34,681 nt of DNA from JBBQTQ01 sp038213135 (GTDB lineage: Bacteria > Actinomycetota > Thermoleophilia > Gaiellales > Gaiellaceae): NCBI GenBank assembly GCA_038213135.1, contig JBBQTQ010000021.1, positions 1 through 34,681 on the forward strand. The letters are read 5' to 3'. Position numbers and translations under genes: made by a program. Below are positions 24,748 through 31,982 of the stretch, piece by piece. Each line of letters starts with the position of its first letter. Position 1 is the first letter of the stretch. The notes under the pieces are model-generated. The model searched no databases. It saw only the letters and a list, made by a program, of their open reading frames with translations, and was not told the DNA's origin.

Positions 24748-24951
24748 CTGCGACAGCAGGACCCCGCTCAGCAGCCCGACCGCGAAGCAGATCAGGATCA
24801 GCCAGACGAGCGAGAGCTTCGCCGAAGCGAAGACGAAGTCCACCTTCTGGCTGCCGCTGTTCTTGATCACGAACGCGATCCCGTAGGCGATCGCGAGCAG
24901 CACCACGATCAGCTTCAGATAGAGGCGTGCCTGCCAGTTTCCGTCGCGCAC
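24610..24951 (-). CDS. LapA/DUF1049-like two-helix membrane protein
   Basis: The 113-residue protein has two transmembrane helices (about residues 11-29 and 45-68) around an IKNSGSQKVDFVFA loop, the pattern of the LapA_dom (DUF1049) family; in E. coli LapA participates in lipopolysaccharide assembly control, a role not expected in a presumed Gram-positive-lineage cell. A basic RNRGRRRQQR stretch and a disordered Pro/Glu-rich tail follow. That tail is encoded opposite the aminotransferase 3' end for 138 bases. GTG at 24951 follows TAGAGT by six bases. Confidence 0.8.
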   Translation of the reverse strand: MRDGNWQARLYLKLIVVLLAIAYGIAFVIKNSGSQKVDFVFASAKLSLVWLILICFAVGLLSGVLLSQLYRNRGRRRQQRPEPPDPVVDLPRADVAESEPQGASSVPPAGEEV

Positions 24952-24957
24952 AGCGCG

Positions 24958-24963
24958 ACTCTA
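24958..24963 (-). promoter_or_regulatory. -10 box of the LapA-like gene, leaderless type
   Basis: TAGAGT on the minus strand ends six bases before the GTG. The box overlaps the stop codon of the upstream Cys-rich small gene. Confidence 0.5.
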
Positions 24964-25146
24964 CGCGGCGGCGTGACCGGGCGTCAGGTGGCCGAGGCCG
25001 CGTGCGACGAGACGCGCCTGCCGGGGTGGCACGAGCTGCGTGCGGTGGTCGCGGAACGTGGGACAGGGGCGCTCGAGCTGCAGGGCGCAGAGTCCCGCCC
25101 GCTTGAAGTAGCAGTCAGCGCACGTTGGTAGAACGCGATTACTCAC
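24961..25146 (-). CDS. Small Cys-rich protein, 61 aa, putative metal site
   Basis: The product has four cysteines in the first half, as CADCYFKRAGLCALQLERPC, a CxxC-x8-C-x7-C arrangement suited to zinc or an iron-sulfur cluster, followed by a basic helix (PPRQARLVARGLG). No named family is recognised. The GTG at 25146 has AGGGGGA about three to four bases upstream. A TTG one codon earlier is the longer option. It is followed directly by the lapA-like promoter. Confidence 0.65.
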   Translation of the reverse strand: MSNRVLPTCADCYFKRAGLCALQLERPCPTFRDHRTQLVPPRQARLVARGLGHLTPGHAAA

Positions 25147-25190
25147 CAATCCCCCTGAGTTGACCTCCCGGCGACCCCGCTAAGGCGCGG

Positions 25191-25196
25191 ATCATA
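25191..25196 (-). promoter_or_regulatory. Candidate -10 box of the Cys-rich small gene
   Basis: TATGAT on the minus strand lies about 45 bases before the GTG at 25146. No matching -35 is clear. The surrounding 25147-25283 gap otherwise holds only a 7-bp inverted repeat, AAAACCG 25234-25240 and CGGTTTT 25267-25273, which might end the PDZ-Lon transcript. Confidence 0.35.
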
Positions 25197-25283
25197 GGCT
25201 GCCAAGGCGGGGATTCGGGCTTGCGGGCAAAGGAAAACCGTGCAAATTCCGCCCAATTCGATTCGTCGGTTTTGCAGGGCTTT

Positions 25284-26294
25284 TCAGGTTTTCGGCGGGA
25301 GCGTTGCCAGGACGCGCAACGCCTGTCGAAAACTCTCAACAGGGATGACACGCAGGCCGTCCGCATAGCGCTTGGCTTCCGTCGCGTTATCCCCAGCGGG
25401 CACAAGGAAGACATCCACGTGCGTCTCGCGCGCCCCGATCGTCTTCTGCTTGACGCCGCCGATCGGGCCGACGGTCCCGTCGAGGCCGATCTCGCCGGTC
25501 GCGGCGATCTTGTAGCCGTGATCGACGTTCCGGCCGAGCTGCTCCATCAGGTCGAGCGCGAAGGCGAGCCCTGCCGAAGGGCCCCCGACTCCGTGCGCGT
25601 CGATGCGAACCGGAATCGGCAAGTGGATCCTCGCGGCCTGGCCGACGATCACCCCGATCAGGGGTATCGCCGGGTTGGTCGGGTCGTGAATCGTCTTCAG
25701 AACGAGCTGGCGCGTGCCATCGACTCCGTGCACCGTCAGGCGGACGTCGTCACCGGGATGGTGGAGGCGGATCAGCCGGCGGAGCTCCGTCGGGGTTCGG
25801 ACAGTCCGGCCGTCGACGGCGACCACGATGTCCGTGGGCTGGAGGTGGCCGGCGGATGGGCCGTTCGGCGCGACGGCAGTGATGAGCGCACCTTCAGGGC
25901 GGGCGTCGACCTTGTAGCCGAGCGCGCGGAGCGCGACTGCGGCTGCGATCTGCTGGGACGTCGCCATCTCCCGGAGGTCCTCCCGGCGGCGGCTCGAGTC
26001 ACTGACTCCGGGCGGGTTGACTTGGTCGGCCGGGACTAGGGTCGACCCATCGCGGATCCCAGGGAAGATGCTCTCGAGCAGAGTCGCCTTGCGCACGATC
26101 ACATCGACGAAGTAGATGCCGCCAGACGTGGGCTCGTGCCCTCCCTTCACGGTGACGAGCGGGGCGACCGCGTGTGCCTTGTCGGGCAGGAAGATGTAAT
26201 CGCCCGACGGCCAGAGCCAGAGGACGAGTGCGGCCACGGCGACGAGGAGCGGGGGCGTGCCGGCGACGTACGCCGGCCGGAGGAAGCGGCGCAT
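25284..26294 (-). CDS. Membrane-anchored PDZ-Lon (S16) protease, YlbL/SdrC-type
   Basis: The 336-residue protein has one N-terminal membrane helix (residues about 10-28, PPLLVAVAALVLWLW), an extracytoplasmic region, a PDZ domain near 145-215 (ALITAVAPNGPSAGHLQPTDIVVAVDG) and a Lon-type proteolytic domain with a Ser-Lys dyad: S240 in GVGGPSAGLAF and K282 in PIGGVKQK, 42 residues apart as in Lon (43). It lacks an ATPase. B. subtilis YlbL is a relative involved in recovery from DNA damage by degrading a checkpoint protein. The ATG at 26294 lies two bases after the SDR stop, so the two are co-transcribed. Confidence 0.92.
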   Translation of the reverse strand: MRRFLRPAYVAGTPPLLVAVAALVLWLWPSGDYIFLPDKAHAVAPLVTVKGGHEPTSGGIYFVDVIVRKATLLESIFPGIRDGSTLVPADQVNPPGVSDSSRRREDLREMATSQQIAAAVALRALGYKVDARPEGALITAVAPNGPSAGHLQPTDIVVAVDGRTVRTPTELRRLIRLHHPGDDVRLTVHGVDGTRQLVLKTIHDPTNPAIPLIGVIVGQAARIHLPIPVRIDAHGVGGPSAGLAFALDLMEQLGRNVDHGYKIAATGEIGLDGTVGPIGGVKQKTIGARETHVDVFLVPAGDNATEAKRYADGLRVIPVESFRQALRVLATLPPKT

Positions 26295-26296
26295 CG

Positions 26297-27031
26297 CTAG
26301 AGGAGGTTCCGGGTGAGAGCCCCGTCGACCGGGACGACGGCGCCGCTCACGTAGCTCGCCCGCTCGGAGGCGAGGAAGCACACGACGTCTGCGATCTCGC
26401 GCGCGTTACCCAGGCGGCCGAGGGGGATGCCATCGGTCGAGGGCGTGCCACCCGAGAGCGAGCGGAGGCGCTCGGTGTCGATCCGGCCCGGCGCGATCGT
26501 GTTGACCGTGATGCCGCTCGGCCCGACCTCACGCGCGAGCGTCTTCGCCCAGCCGACGACGCCCGGCCGGATGGCGTTCGAGAGGGCGAGCCCGTCGAGA
26601 GGGGAGCGCACCGAGCTCGACTCGATGTTGATTACGCGGCCGCGGCCGCTGCGCTCGAGATGTGGAAGGCAGAGGTTCGTCAGCCGGATCACCGAGAGGA
26701 GCAGGAGCGATACTGCGCCCTCGACCGCGTCGTCGGTCAGATTCGCAGCCGGGCCAGGAGGCGGGCCGCCGCTGTTGTTGACGAGCACGTCGATTCCGCC
26801 GAAGGCCACGAGCGTGCGCTCGACGAGACGCTCGAGGTCGGCGGGAACAGTGACGTCGCCGCGGACGCCGAGCGCGCCGATCCGCTCGGACTCGCGCTCG
26901 ACCACGTCGCGGCGTCGCGCGAACATCGCGACGTTCGCGCCCTCGGCCGCGAGCGCTTCCGCGATCGCCAAGCCCATTCCGGACGAGGCCCCACAGACGA
27001 TCGCCGTCCGGCCCTCCAGGCCGAGGTTCAC
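26297..27031 (-). CDS. Atypical short-chain dehydrogenase/reductase (BKR-like)
   Basis: The 244-residue Rossmann protein has the NAD(P) motif GASSGMG at 14-20, GDVT near 58, NNSGG near 85 and the PG/TVNTIAPGRIDTER stretch near 175-190. The usual catalytic Tyr-xxx-Lys is absent. Where YSASK normally sits, the protein reads LALSNAIRPGVVGWAKTLA, as in the BKR-like SDR subgroup that departs from the canonical tetrad. It could bind a nucleotide without classic SDR chemistry, or use a different acid. GTG at 27031 has GAGGTG five bases upstream. The gene lies under promoter copy A and ahead of the PDZ-Lon protease. Confidence 0.88.
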   Translation of the reverse strand: MNLGLEGRTAIVCGASSGMGLAIAEALAAEGANVAMFARRRDVVERESERIGALGVRGDVTVPADLERLVERTLVAFGGIDVLVNNSGGPPPGPAANLTDDAVEGAVSLLLLSVIRLTNLCLPHLERSGRGRVINIESSSVRSPLDGLALSNAIRPGVVGWAKTLAREVGPSGITVNTIAPGRIDTERLRSLSGGTPSTDGIPLGRLGNAREIADVVCFLASERASYVSGAVVPVDGALTRNLL

Positions 27032-27058
27032 GAGGACACCTCACGCTCCTTTTGACCC

Positions 27059-27118
27059 GCTGGCCAGCAGCTCATATCCCCACCCTGGGTGGGGAGAGAG
27101 GAGTACCACCCGCCACCC
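27059..27118 (-). other. Structured 5' leader of the SDR gene
   Basis: Between promoter copy A and the SDR ribosome site the transcript would contain a perfect hairpin with 8-bp arms, CCCCACCC 27078-27085 and GGGTGGGG 27087-27094 on the plus strand, then a 10-bp palindrome GCTGGCCAGC at 27059-27068 close to the AAAAGGAG region. It may control translation of the SDR gene or attenuate transcription. Confidence 0.4.
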
Positions 27119-27124
27119 GCGGCG

Positions 27125-27158
27125 AGCCTATCTCGGAAAGACGCACTCATGGGTGACG
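27125..27158 (-). promoter_or_regulatory. Promoter-like motif, copy A
   Basis: On the minus strand CGTCACCCATGAGT begins at 27158 and TAGGCT begins at 27130, again 28 bases apart. Flanks also match copy B: CGGCAC before it, and GATAGGCTCGC around the -10. It is the one copy with an ordinary downstream gene (the SDR at 27031), which has a proper ribosome site at the end of a leader of about 87 bases. Confidence 0.6.
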
Positions 27159-27198
27159 CGATTGTGCCGACTCTGGATCTTTTCGTCCCCGACGGCGA

Positions 27199-27214
27199 GC
27201 GCGCCGCGGCGCGC
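27199..27214 (-). terminator. Palindrome after mdh, possible terminator
   Basis: GCGCGCCGCGGCGCGC is a perfect 16-bp palindrome ten bases past the mdh stop. It could form a six-pair hairpin with a four-base loop, but no U-run follows, so intrinsic termination is doubtful. Confidence 0.35.
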
Positions 27215-27223
27215 CCAAGCGGC

Positions 27224-28189
27224 TCAGGTCGTGAGGACGCCGACGACCTCGCGGACGGCCTCCGAGCTCTTCCGCAGGGCTTCGCGCTCGTCTTCGTCCA
27301 GGTCGAGCTCGATCACCTGCTCGATCCCTTCGGCGCCGAGCTTCACTGGGACGCCCATGTAGAGCCCGTCGATTCCGTACTCGCCCTCGAGGTACGCGGT
27401 GCAGGGCAGGACGCGCTTCTCGTCGAGCATGATCGAGTCGACCATTTGGGCGGCGGCCGCCCCTGGCGCGTACCAGGCGGAGGTGCCGAGCAGGTTCACG
27501 AGCTCGCCGCCGCCCTTGGCGGTCCGCTCGACCATCGTCGCGATGGCCTCCTCCGAGGCGAGCTTCCGAAGAGGCACGCCGCCGACGGTGGTCGCCGAGA
27601 CGACCGGCACCATCTGATCGCCGTGGCCGCCGAGCACCATCGCGGTCACGTCCTTGACCGACGCGCCGGTCTCCCAGGCGATGAAGGCCGAGAAGCGCGC
27701 GGTGTCCAGGATGCCCGCCATTCCGAAGACCCGGTTCTTCGGCCGGCGCGAGACGTTCTTCGCGACGTGGCACATCGCGTCGAGGGGGTTCGAGACGACG
27801 ATCAGAATCGCGTCCGGGCTGGCGGCGACCACCTTCTCCGTCACGTCCTTGACGATCTTCTCGTTGGTCGTGACCAGGTCGTCGCGGCTCATCCCCGGTG
27901 AGCGCGGCAGGCCCGCCGTGATCACGACGACCTGCGATCCCGCCGACTCGTCATACGAATTCGAGCCGTGGACGTTCGGCTCGTAGCCGAGCACGGCGCC
28001 CATCTGGTTGATGTCGAGCGCCTTGCCCTGCGGCAGCCCCTCTTTGATGTCGACGAGGACGACATCCGCGCAGTCGCGCATCGCGAGCGCCTGCGCGCAC
28101 GTGGCACCCACGTTGCCGGCCCCGACGACCGTCACCTTCTGCCGGCCGCCGCGCGGCCAGAACTCGTGCTTCCCGGTTTCCATGCTCAT
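27224..28189 (-). CDS. mdh: Malate dehydrogenase (LDH/MDH superfamily)
   Basis: The 321-residue enzyme oxidises malate to oxaloacetate with NAD+. After a short extension it shows KVTVVGAGNVGAT near 18-30, the NAD-binding VLVDIKEG near 45 with the ribose-binding Asp, ITAGLPRSPGMSRDDLV near 90-106 whose Arg residues bind substrate and whose loop marks malate over lactate specificity, VSNPLDAM near 130, and the catalytic GGHGDQMVP histidine near 187. It is the LDH-like tetrameric type common in actinobacteria and thermophiles. The ATG overlaps the icd stop by ATGA, so the pair is one operon. A second ATG two codons in is possible. Confidence 0.95.
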   Translation of the reverse strand: MSMETGKHEFWPRGGRQKVTVVGAGNVGATCAQALAMRDCADVVLVDIKEGLPQGKALDINQMGAVLGYEPNVHGSNSYDESAGSQVVVITAGLPRSPGMSRDDLVTTNEKIVKDVTEKVVAASPDAILIVVSNPLDAMCHVAKNVSRRPKNRVFGMAGILDTARFSAFIAWETGASVKDVTAMVLGGHGDQMVPVVSATTVGGVPLRKLASEEAIATMVERTAKGGGELVNLLGTSAWYAPGAAAAQMVDSIMLDEKRVLPCTAYLEGEYGIDGLYMGVPVKLGAEGIEQVIELDLDEDEREALRKSSEAVREVVGVLTT

Positions 28190-29280
28190 GAGACTCGTGC
28201 CCCCAGCTTGTCGATGATCGCGTCCGCGACCTCGCTCGTCCCGACCGCAGTCGGATCGTCACGGGCCGGCTTCATGTCGTAGGTCACGCTCGCTCCCTCG
28301 GCGATCACCTCGGCGACCGCACCCTCGAGCGCGCTCGCGGCGGCGTCCTCCTCGAGGTGGCGCAGCATCAGCATCCCCGAGAGCATCTGCGCCATCGGGT
28401 TGACCTTGTTCTGGCCTGCGTACTTCGGCGCAGAGCCGTGTGTCGGCTCGAAGACCGCGACGCTGTCGCCGTAGTTTGCGCCGGGCGCGAGCCCGAGCCC
28501 GCCGATCATGCCGGCGCAGAGGTCGGAGAGCACGTCGCCGTAGAGGTTCGGCAGGACGAGCACGTCGTACTCCTCGGGCCGCTGGACGAGCTGCATGCAC
28601 ATGTTGTCCACGATCCGGTCGTCGAACTCGATGTCCGAGTTCTCCGCCGCGACCTCGCGGGCCACGTGCAGCCAGAGCCCGTCCGAGAACTTCATGATGT
28701 TCGCCTTGTGGACCGCCGTGATCTTCCGGCGGCCGTTGCGGCGCGCGTAGTCGAACGCGAACTCGAAGATCCGCCGCGTGCCGGTGATCGAGATCGGCTT
28801 GATCGAGATCCCGGCGTCGCGGTGGCGCAGCTTGCCGCCGTGCGCCTCGATCCACTCGATCAGCTCGCGGGCGTCGGGTGTGCCCTGCTCGTACTCGATG
28901 CCCGCGTAGAGATCCTCGGTGTTCTCGCGGACGATCACGAGGTCGACGTCCTCGAACCGTGAGCGCACGCCGGGGTAGGTCTTGCACGGACGCACCTGCG
29001 CATACATGTCCAGCTCCTTGCGCAGGCCGACGTTCACCGACCGGAAGCCGCCGCCGATCGGCGTGGTGATCGGGCCCTTGAGCGCGATGCCGGTGTCTCG
29101 GATCGAGTCGAGGGTCGCCGGCGGGAGCGGGTTGCCGCCGTAGTGCTCCATCATGTCCGCGCCGGCCTGCCGGACGTCCCAGTCGAACGCGACGCCGGTC
29201 GCCTCGAGCACGCGGCGCGTCGCTTCTGTCAGTTCGGGTCCGGTTCCGTCGCCGGGGATGAGAGTTACTCGGTGCGCCAC
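28186..29280 (-). CDS. icd: Isocitrate/isopropylmalate dehydrogenase family protein, probable isocitrate dehydrogenase
   Basis: The 364-residue decarboxylating dehydrogenase starts VTLIPGDGTGPELT, contains the substrate Arg-rich stretch YAQVRPCKTYPGVRSRF near 93-109, VRENTEDLYAGIEY near 117, the catalytic Lys/Asp region VHKANIMKFSDGLW near 190-203 and NLYGDVLSDLCAGMIGGLG near 246-264. Cofactor-loop sequence HGSAPKYAGQNKVNP near 281 keeps the Lys-Tyr pair that marks NADP use in E. coli Icd, even though the overall size fits the short NAD-type subfamily. The context with mdh and citrate synthase argues for isocitrate rather than isopropylmalate. GTG at 29280 lies nine bases after TAGAGT. Confidence 0.9.
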   Translation of the reverse strand: MAHRVTLIPGDGTGPELTEATRRVLEATGVAFDWDVRQAGADMMEHYGGNPLPPATLDSIRDTGIALKGPITTPIGGGFRSVNVGLRKELDMYAQVRPCKTYPGVRSRFEDVDLVIVRENTEDLYAGIEYEQGTPDARELIEWIEAHGGKLRHRDAGISIKPISITGTRRIFEFAFDYARRNGRRKITAVHKANIMKFSDGLWLHVAREVAAENSDIEFDDRIVDNMCMQLVQRPEEYDVLVLPNLYGDVLSDLCAGMIGGLGLAPGANYGDSVAVFEPTHGSAPKYAGQNKVNPMAQMLSGMLMLRHLEEDAAASALEGAVAEVIAEGASVTYDMKPARDDPTAVGTSEVADAIIDKLGARVS

Positions 29281-29289
29281 CGGCGGCTG

Positions 29290-29295
29290 ACTCTA
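29290..29295 (-). promoter_or_regulatory. -10 box of icd-mdh
   Basis: TAGAGT on the minus strand ends nine bases before the icd GTG. It faces the citrate synthase promoter across 27 bases, so the two TCA transcripts diverge from one small control region. Confidence 0.5.
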
Positions 29296-29322
29296 CCCGA
29301 GCTCAGGCGGGTGGCCGTGGGG

Positions 29323-29328
29323 TAGATT
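29323..29328 (+). promoter_or_regulatory. -10 box of citrate synthase
   Basis: TAGATT ends eight bases before the ATG at 29337, so the mRNA is leaderless or nearly so. Confidence 0.5.
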
Positions 29329-29336
29329 GCCCTTCG

Positions 29337-30428
29337 ATGAGCGACTTCAAGCCCGGTCTCGAAGGCGTCGTTGCGGTCGAGACCGAGATCGCCGAGCCCG
29401 ACCGCGAAGGCGGTGTGCTTCGCTACCGCGGGGTCGACATCAAGGAGCTCGTCGGCCGCTACCCGTACGAGAACGTCTGGGGTCTGCTGGTCGACAACGA
29501 CCTCCATTCGAAGATGCCGGAGCCGGAGCAGTACGAGCCGGCGAGGCTGACCGGCAACGCTCCGTCGGACCTGCAGGCCGAGACCGCCCGCTTCTCGGGC
29601 GTCTGGAAGCTGGGAAAGCTCAACGAGATCTCGGACGGCCAGGCTCGCGAGGATCTCGGGCGCCTCTCCGCTCAGATGATGGGGATCGTCGCGCGCTCCG
29701 CGCGCAGCGCCGACGGGCACAAGGACGAGATTCCGGCCGACGTGGTCGCCCAGGGCAAGACGGCTGCGGAGAGGTTCCTCCTGCAGTGGCGCGGCGAGGC
29801 CGACCCGAAGGCCGTCAAGGCGATCGACACGTACTGGATCTGCACCGCCGAGCACGGGCTGAACGCCTCGACGTTCGCGGCGCGCATCGTCGCCTCGACG
29901 GGGGCCGACTGCGGCGCGGCGCTGTCCGCGGCGGTCGGCGCGCTCTCGGGCCCGCTGCACGGCGGAGCGCCGGCCTACGTCAAGCCGATGCTCGAGGAGG
30001 TCGCGGCGATGGGTGACCCGGAGAAGTGGGTCAAGGACACGCTCGACTCGGGCAAGCGGATCATGGGCTTCGGCCATCGCATCTACCGCGCCGAGGATCC
30101 ACGCTCCCGGATCCTCAAGGAGACGGCGCGCGAGCTCGGCTCACCGCAGATCGAGATCGCGGAGCGGCTCGAGGAGGCAGCGCTCGCGGAGCTCGAGCGG
30201 CAGCATCCCGAGCGGCCGCTGAAGACGAACGTCGAGTACTACTCCGCGCTCGTCCTCGACGTCGCCGAGATCCCGCCGCCGCTTGCGCCCGCGATGTTCG
30301 CCTGCTCGCGTGTGGCCGGCTGGTCGGCGCACATCCTGGAGCAGAAGCGGACCGGCCGGCTCTTCAGGCCGTCGGCGAAGTACGTCGGGCCCGCTCCGCG
30401 GTCGCTGAACGGCGACCAGGCGTCCTGA
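29337..30428 (+). CDS. citA: Citrate synthase (CitA-like)
   Basis: The 363-residue enzyme condenses acetyl-CoA and oxaloacetate. It has LRYRGVDIKELVGR near 28-42, the histidine motif EHGLNASTFAARI near 170-182, GPLHGGAPAYV near 204-214 and GFGHRIYRAEDPR near 242-254. In place of the usual NVDFYSG with a catalytic Asp, it reads TNVEYYSALVLD, with Glu; I recall the same Glu in mycobacterial CitA-type enzymes, so this is probably subfamily normal. The C-terminal FACSRVAGWSAHILEQKRTGRLFRPSA is typical. It is transcribed divergently from icd-mdh, and its stop overlaps a CTG that may start the HEAT-like gene. Confidence 0.94.
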   Translation: MSDFKPGLEGVVAVETEIAEPDREGGVLRYRGVDIKELVGRYPYENVWGLLVDNDLHSKMPEPEQYEPARLTGNAPSDLQAETARFSGVWKLGKLNEISDGQAREDLGRLSAQMMGIVARSARSADGHKDEIPADVVAQGKTAAERFLLQWRGEADPKAVKAIDTYWICTAEHGLNASTFAARIVASTGADCGAALSAAVGALSGPLHGGAPAYVKPMLEEVAAMGDPEKWVKDTLDSGKRIMGFGHRIYRAEDPRSRILKETARELGSPQIEIAERLEEAALAELERQHPERPLKTNVEYYSALVLDVAEIPPPLAPAMFACSRVAGWSAHILEQKRTGRLFRPSAKYVGPAPRSLNGDQAS

Positions 30429-30913
30429 ACCTCCAGGAGGCAGCGGCCGAGGCGCAGGCACTTGCCGAGCAGGGGACCGAGCGCGAGCTCGCCGACCTGC
30501 GCAAGGAATGGGCCGACGAGATCGAGGGCGCGGCCCGGAGCACCGACTACCGCGAGCGGGCGGTGGCCTACCGCGCGATCGGCCAGTTCCGCTTCCGGCA
30601 GAAGCTCGAGCTGCTGCGACGGGGGCTAGAGGACGAGAGCCCGGCGGCTCGCGGCTCGGCCCTCGTCTCGCTCGAGCTGCTCTCGCGCGGAGCGCCCGGC
30701 CCGGTCAACACGCTCCGGCCGATGCTGCACCGGATGGCGAACGCCGACGACAACCTGGCCGTGCGTCGGCTCGCGATCGTCTGCCTGCGCAACGGCTCGC
30801 CGCAGCCCGACACGATCACGCTGCTCTCGGGGCTCGCCGACGATGACCGCCAGGAGCGCGAAGTCCAGCAGACGGCTGCCATGGTGGCGGCGACGCTGAA
30901 GAAGAAGCGCTAG
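30425..30913 (+). CDS. HEAT-repeat-like protein, apparent CTG start
   Basis: The 162-residue alpha-helical protein shows HEAT-like helix pairs, for example YRERAVAYRAIGQFRFRQKLELLRRGLEDESPAARGSALVSLELL, and a charged C-terminus ending KKKR. No ATG, GTG or TTG is available at its head. The CTG at 30425 overlaps the citrate synthase stop as CTGA, the same geometry as the ATGA/GTGA overlaps elsewhere in the window. A GTG about 45 codons later would cut into the first helix pair. Its role is unknown; such repeats bind proteins. Its TAG at 30911-30913 overlaps the convergent small gene by three bases. Confidence 0.75.
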   Translation: MNLQEAAAEAQALAEQGTERELADLRKEWADEIEGAARSTDYRERAVAYRAIGQFRFRQKLELLRRGLEDESPAARGSALVSLELLSRGAPGPVNTLRPMLHRMANADDNLAVRRLAIVCLRNGSPQPDTITLLSGLADDDRQEREVQQTAAMVAATLKKKR

Positions 30914-31080
30914 TCGACGCAGCCGCAGGCGCGGCCCTGAACTAATCGGCCGCACGCGGGGCACGCGCGCTTGCGCCGCCGCCACTCGAGTGCGTTCTTG
31001 TGGACGCCCGCGACGAGCATCCAGCCACCGGCGGCCAAGGTCAGGAAGAAGAGCAGCGCGGCGTGCGGATCGATTGCCAT
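30910..31080 (-). CDS. Small membrane protein with zinc ribbon, 56 aa
   Basis: ATG at 31080 opens a 56-residue frame with one hydrophobic helix (AALLFFLTLAAGGWMLVAGV, residues 7-26), then a basic stretch RRRKR and a C-terminal CPAC...CGC arrangement, which looks like a small zinc ribbon. It is encoded directly after the XerD-like gene, with five bases between, so it is probably co-transcribed. The frame is short, but the combination of a membrane helix and paired cysteines is unlikely by chance. Function unknown. Confidence 0.7.
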   Translation of the reverse strand: MAIDPHAALLFFLTLAAGGWMLVAGVHKNALEWRRRKRACPACGRLVQGRACGCVD

Positions 31081-31085
31081 GTGTG

Positions 31086-31982
31086 CTACCCACGGCGCCT
31101 CCCGTGTGGGTGCGCCTGGAAATACAACTCCCGGCGGCGTCGATCGGATACGTGCGTGTAGAGCTCCGTCGTCGAGAGGTCGGCGTGGCCGAGCATCTCC
31201 TGCACGCTGCGCAGGTCGGCGCCGCCTTCGAGGAGATGCGTTGCGAAGGAGTGGCGCAGGAGGTGGGGGTGGACGCGCTCCGGCTCCAGCCCCGCCTTCG
31301 CGGCCAGTCCGCGCAGGATCAGGAACGCGCCCGCGCGCGTGAGCGGGCCGCCACGCGCGTTCAGGAAGAGCTCCGGCCGGTGGAGGCGATCGAGGTAGGG
31401 ACGGCCGCGTGAGAGATATCGGCGCAGCGCGTTTTCGGCCTGGCGGCCGATCGGGACGATCCGCTCCTTGCCGCCCTTGCCCGTGACGCGCACGAGCCGC
31501 TGGTCGAGGTCGACCCCTCCGCGCTCGAGGCCGACCGCCTCGCTGACGCGCAGGCCGGCGCCGTAGAGCAGCTCGACGAGAGCGCGGTCTCGGAGCGAGC
31601 GAGGAGTGGCGCCGGACGCGGCCTCGACGAGGCGCTCCGCTTCCCCCGCGGAAAGCGTGCGAGGCAGGCGCCGGACTCGGCGCGGCGGCTTCAGCGAGGC
31701 GGCCGGGTTGTCATCGCGTGCGCCGAGCATGACTTCGTGGCGGAAGAAGGCGCGCAGCGCCGCGAGCTTCCGGGCGACAGTCGCAGGCGCGAGCCCGGCC
31801 GCGCGCAACTCGGCGAGGTAGAGCTCGAGGTCCTCGGTGCTCGCCTGGGCCGGCTTCTTCGTCAGCCGGCCGGCGAAGTGCACGAGGTCGCGCCGGTAGC
31901 CCTCGACCGTGCCGTCGGCGAGCCGCGCGCGCGAGAGCGCGAGGAAGCGCTCGATGTCAGGATCGCGGATGGGCTCGGTCAT
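31086..31982 (-). CDS. xerD: Tyrosine recombinase XerD-like
   Basis: The 298-residue protein has an N-terminal SAM-like core-binding domain (residues about 5-88) and a catalytic domain with the full set R145, K169, H240, R243, H266 and the nucleophile Y275 (HADLSTTELYTHV). Size and motifs fit XerC/XerD, which resolve chromosome dimers at dif with FtsK. Its start overlaps the end of a second recombinase by 26 bases; whether the two act as the XerC/XerD pair is inferred from adjacency. No dif site or phage gene is seen nearby. ATG at 31982. Confidence 0.92.
   Translation of the reverse strand: MTEPIRDPDIERFLALSRARLADGTVEGYRRDLVHFAGRLTKKPAQASTEDLELYLAELRAAGLAPATVARKLAALRAFFRHEVMLGARDDNPAASLKPPRRVRRLPRTLSAGEAERLVEAASGATPRSLRDRALVELLYGAGLRVSEAVGLERGGVDLDQRLVRVTGKGGKERIVPIGRQAENALRRYLSRGRPYLDRLHRPELFLNARGGPLTRAGAFLILRGLAAKAGLEPERVHPHLLRHSFATHLLEGGADLRSVQEMLGHADLSTTELYTHVSDRRRRELYFQAHPHGRRRG

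Noticed and set aside
29337..30428. Citrate synthase inactive because Glu replaces the catalytic Asp
   Set aside because: I recall the same Glu in CitA-type actinobacterial enzymes, and the other catalytic histidines are intact, so it is treated as a subfamily trait.
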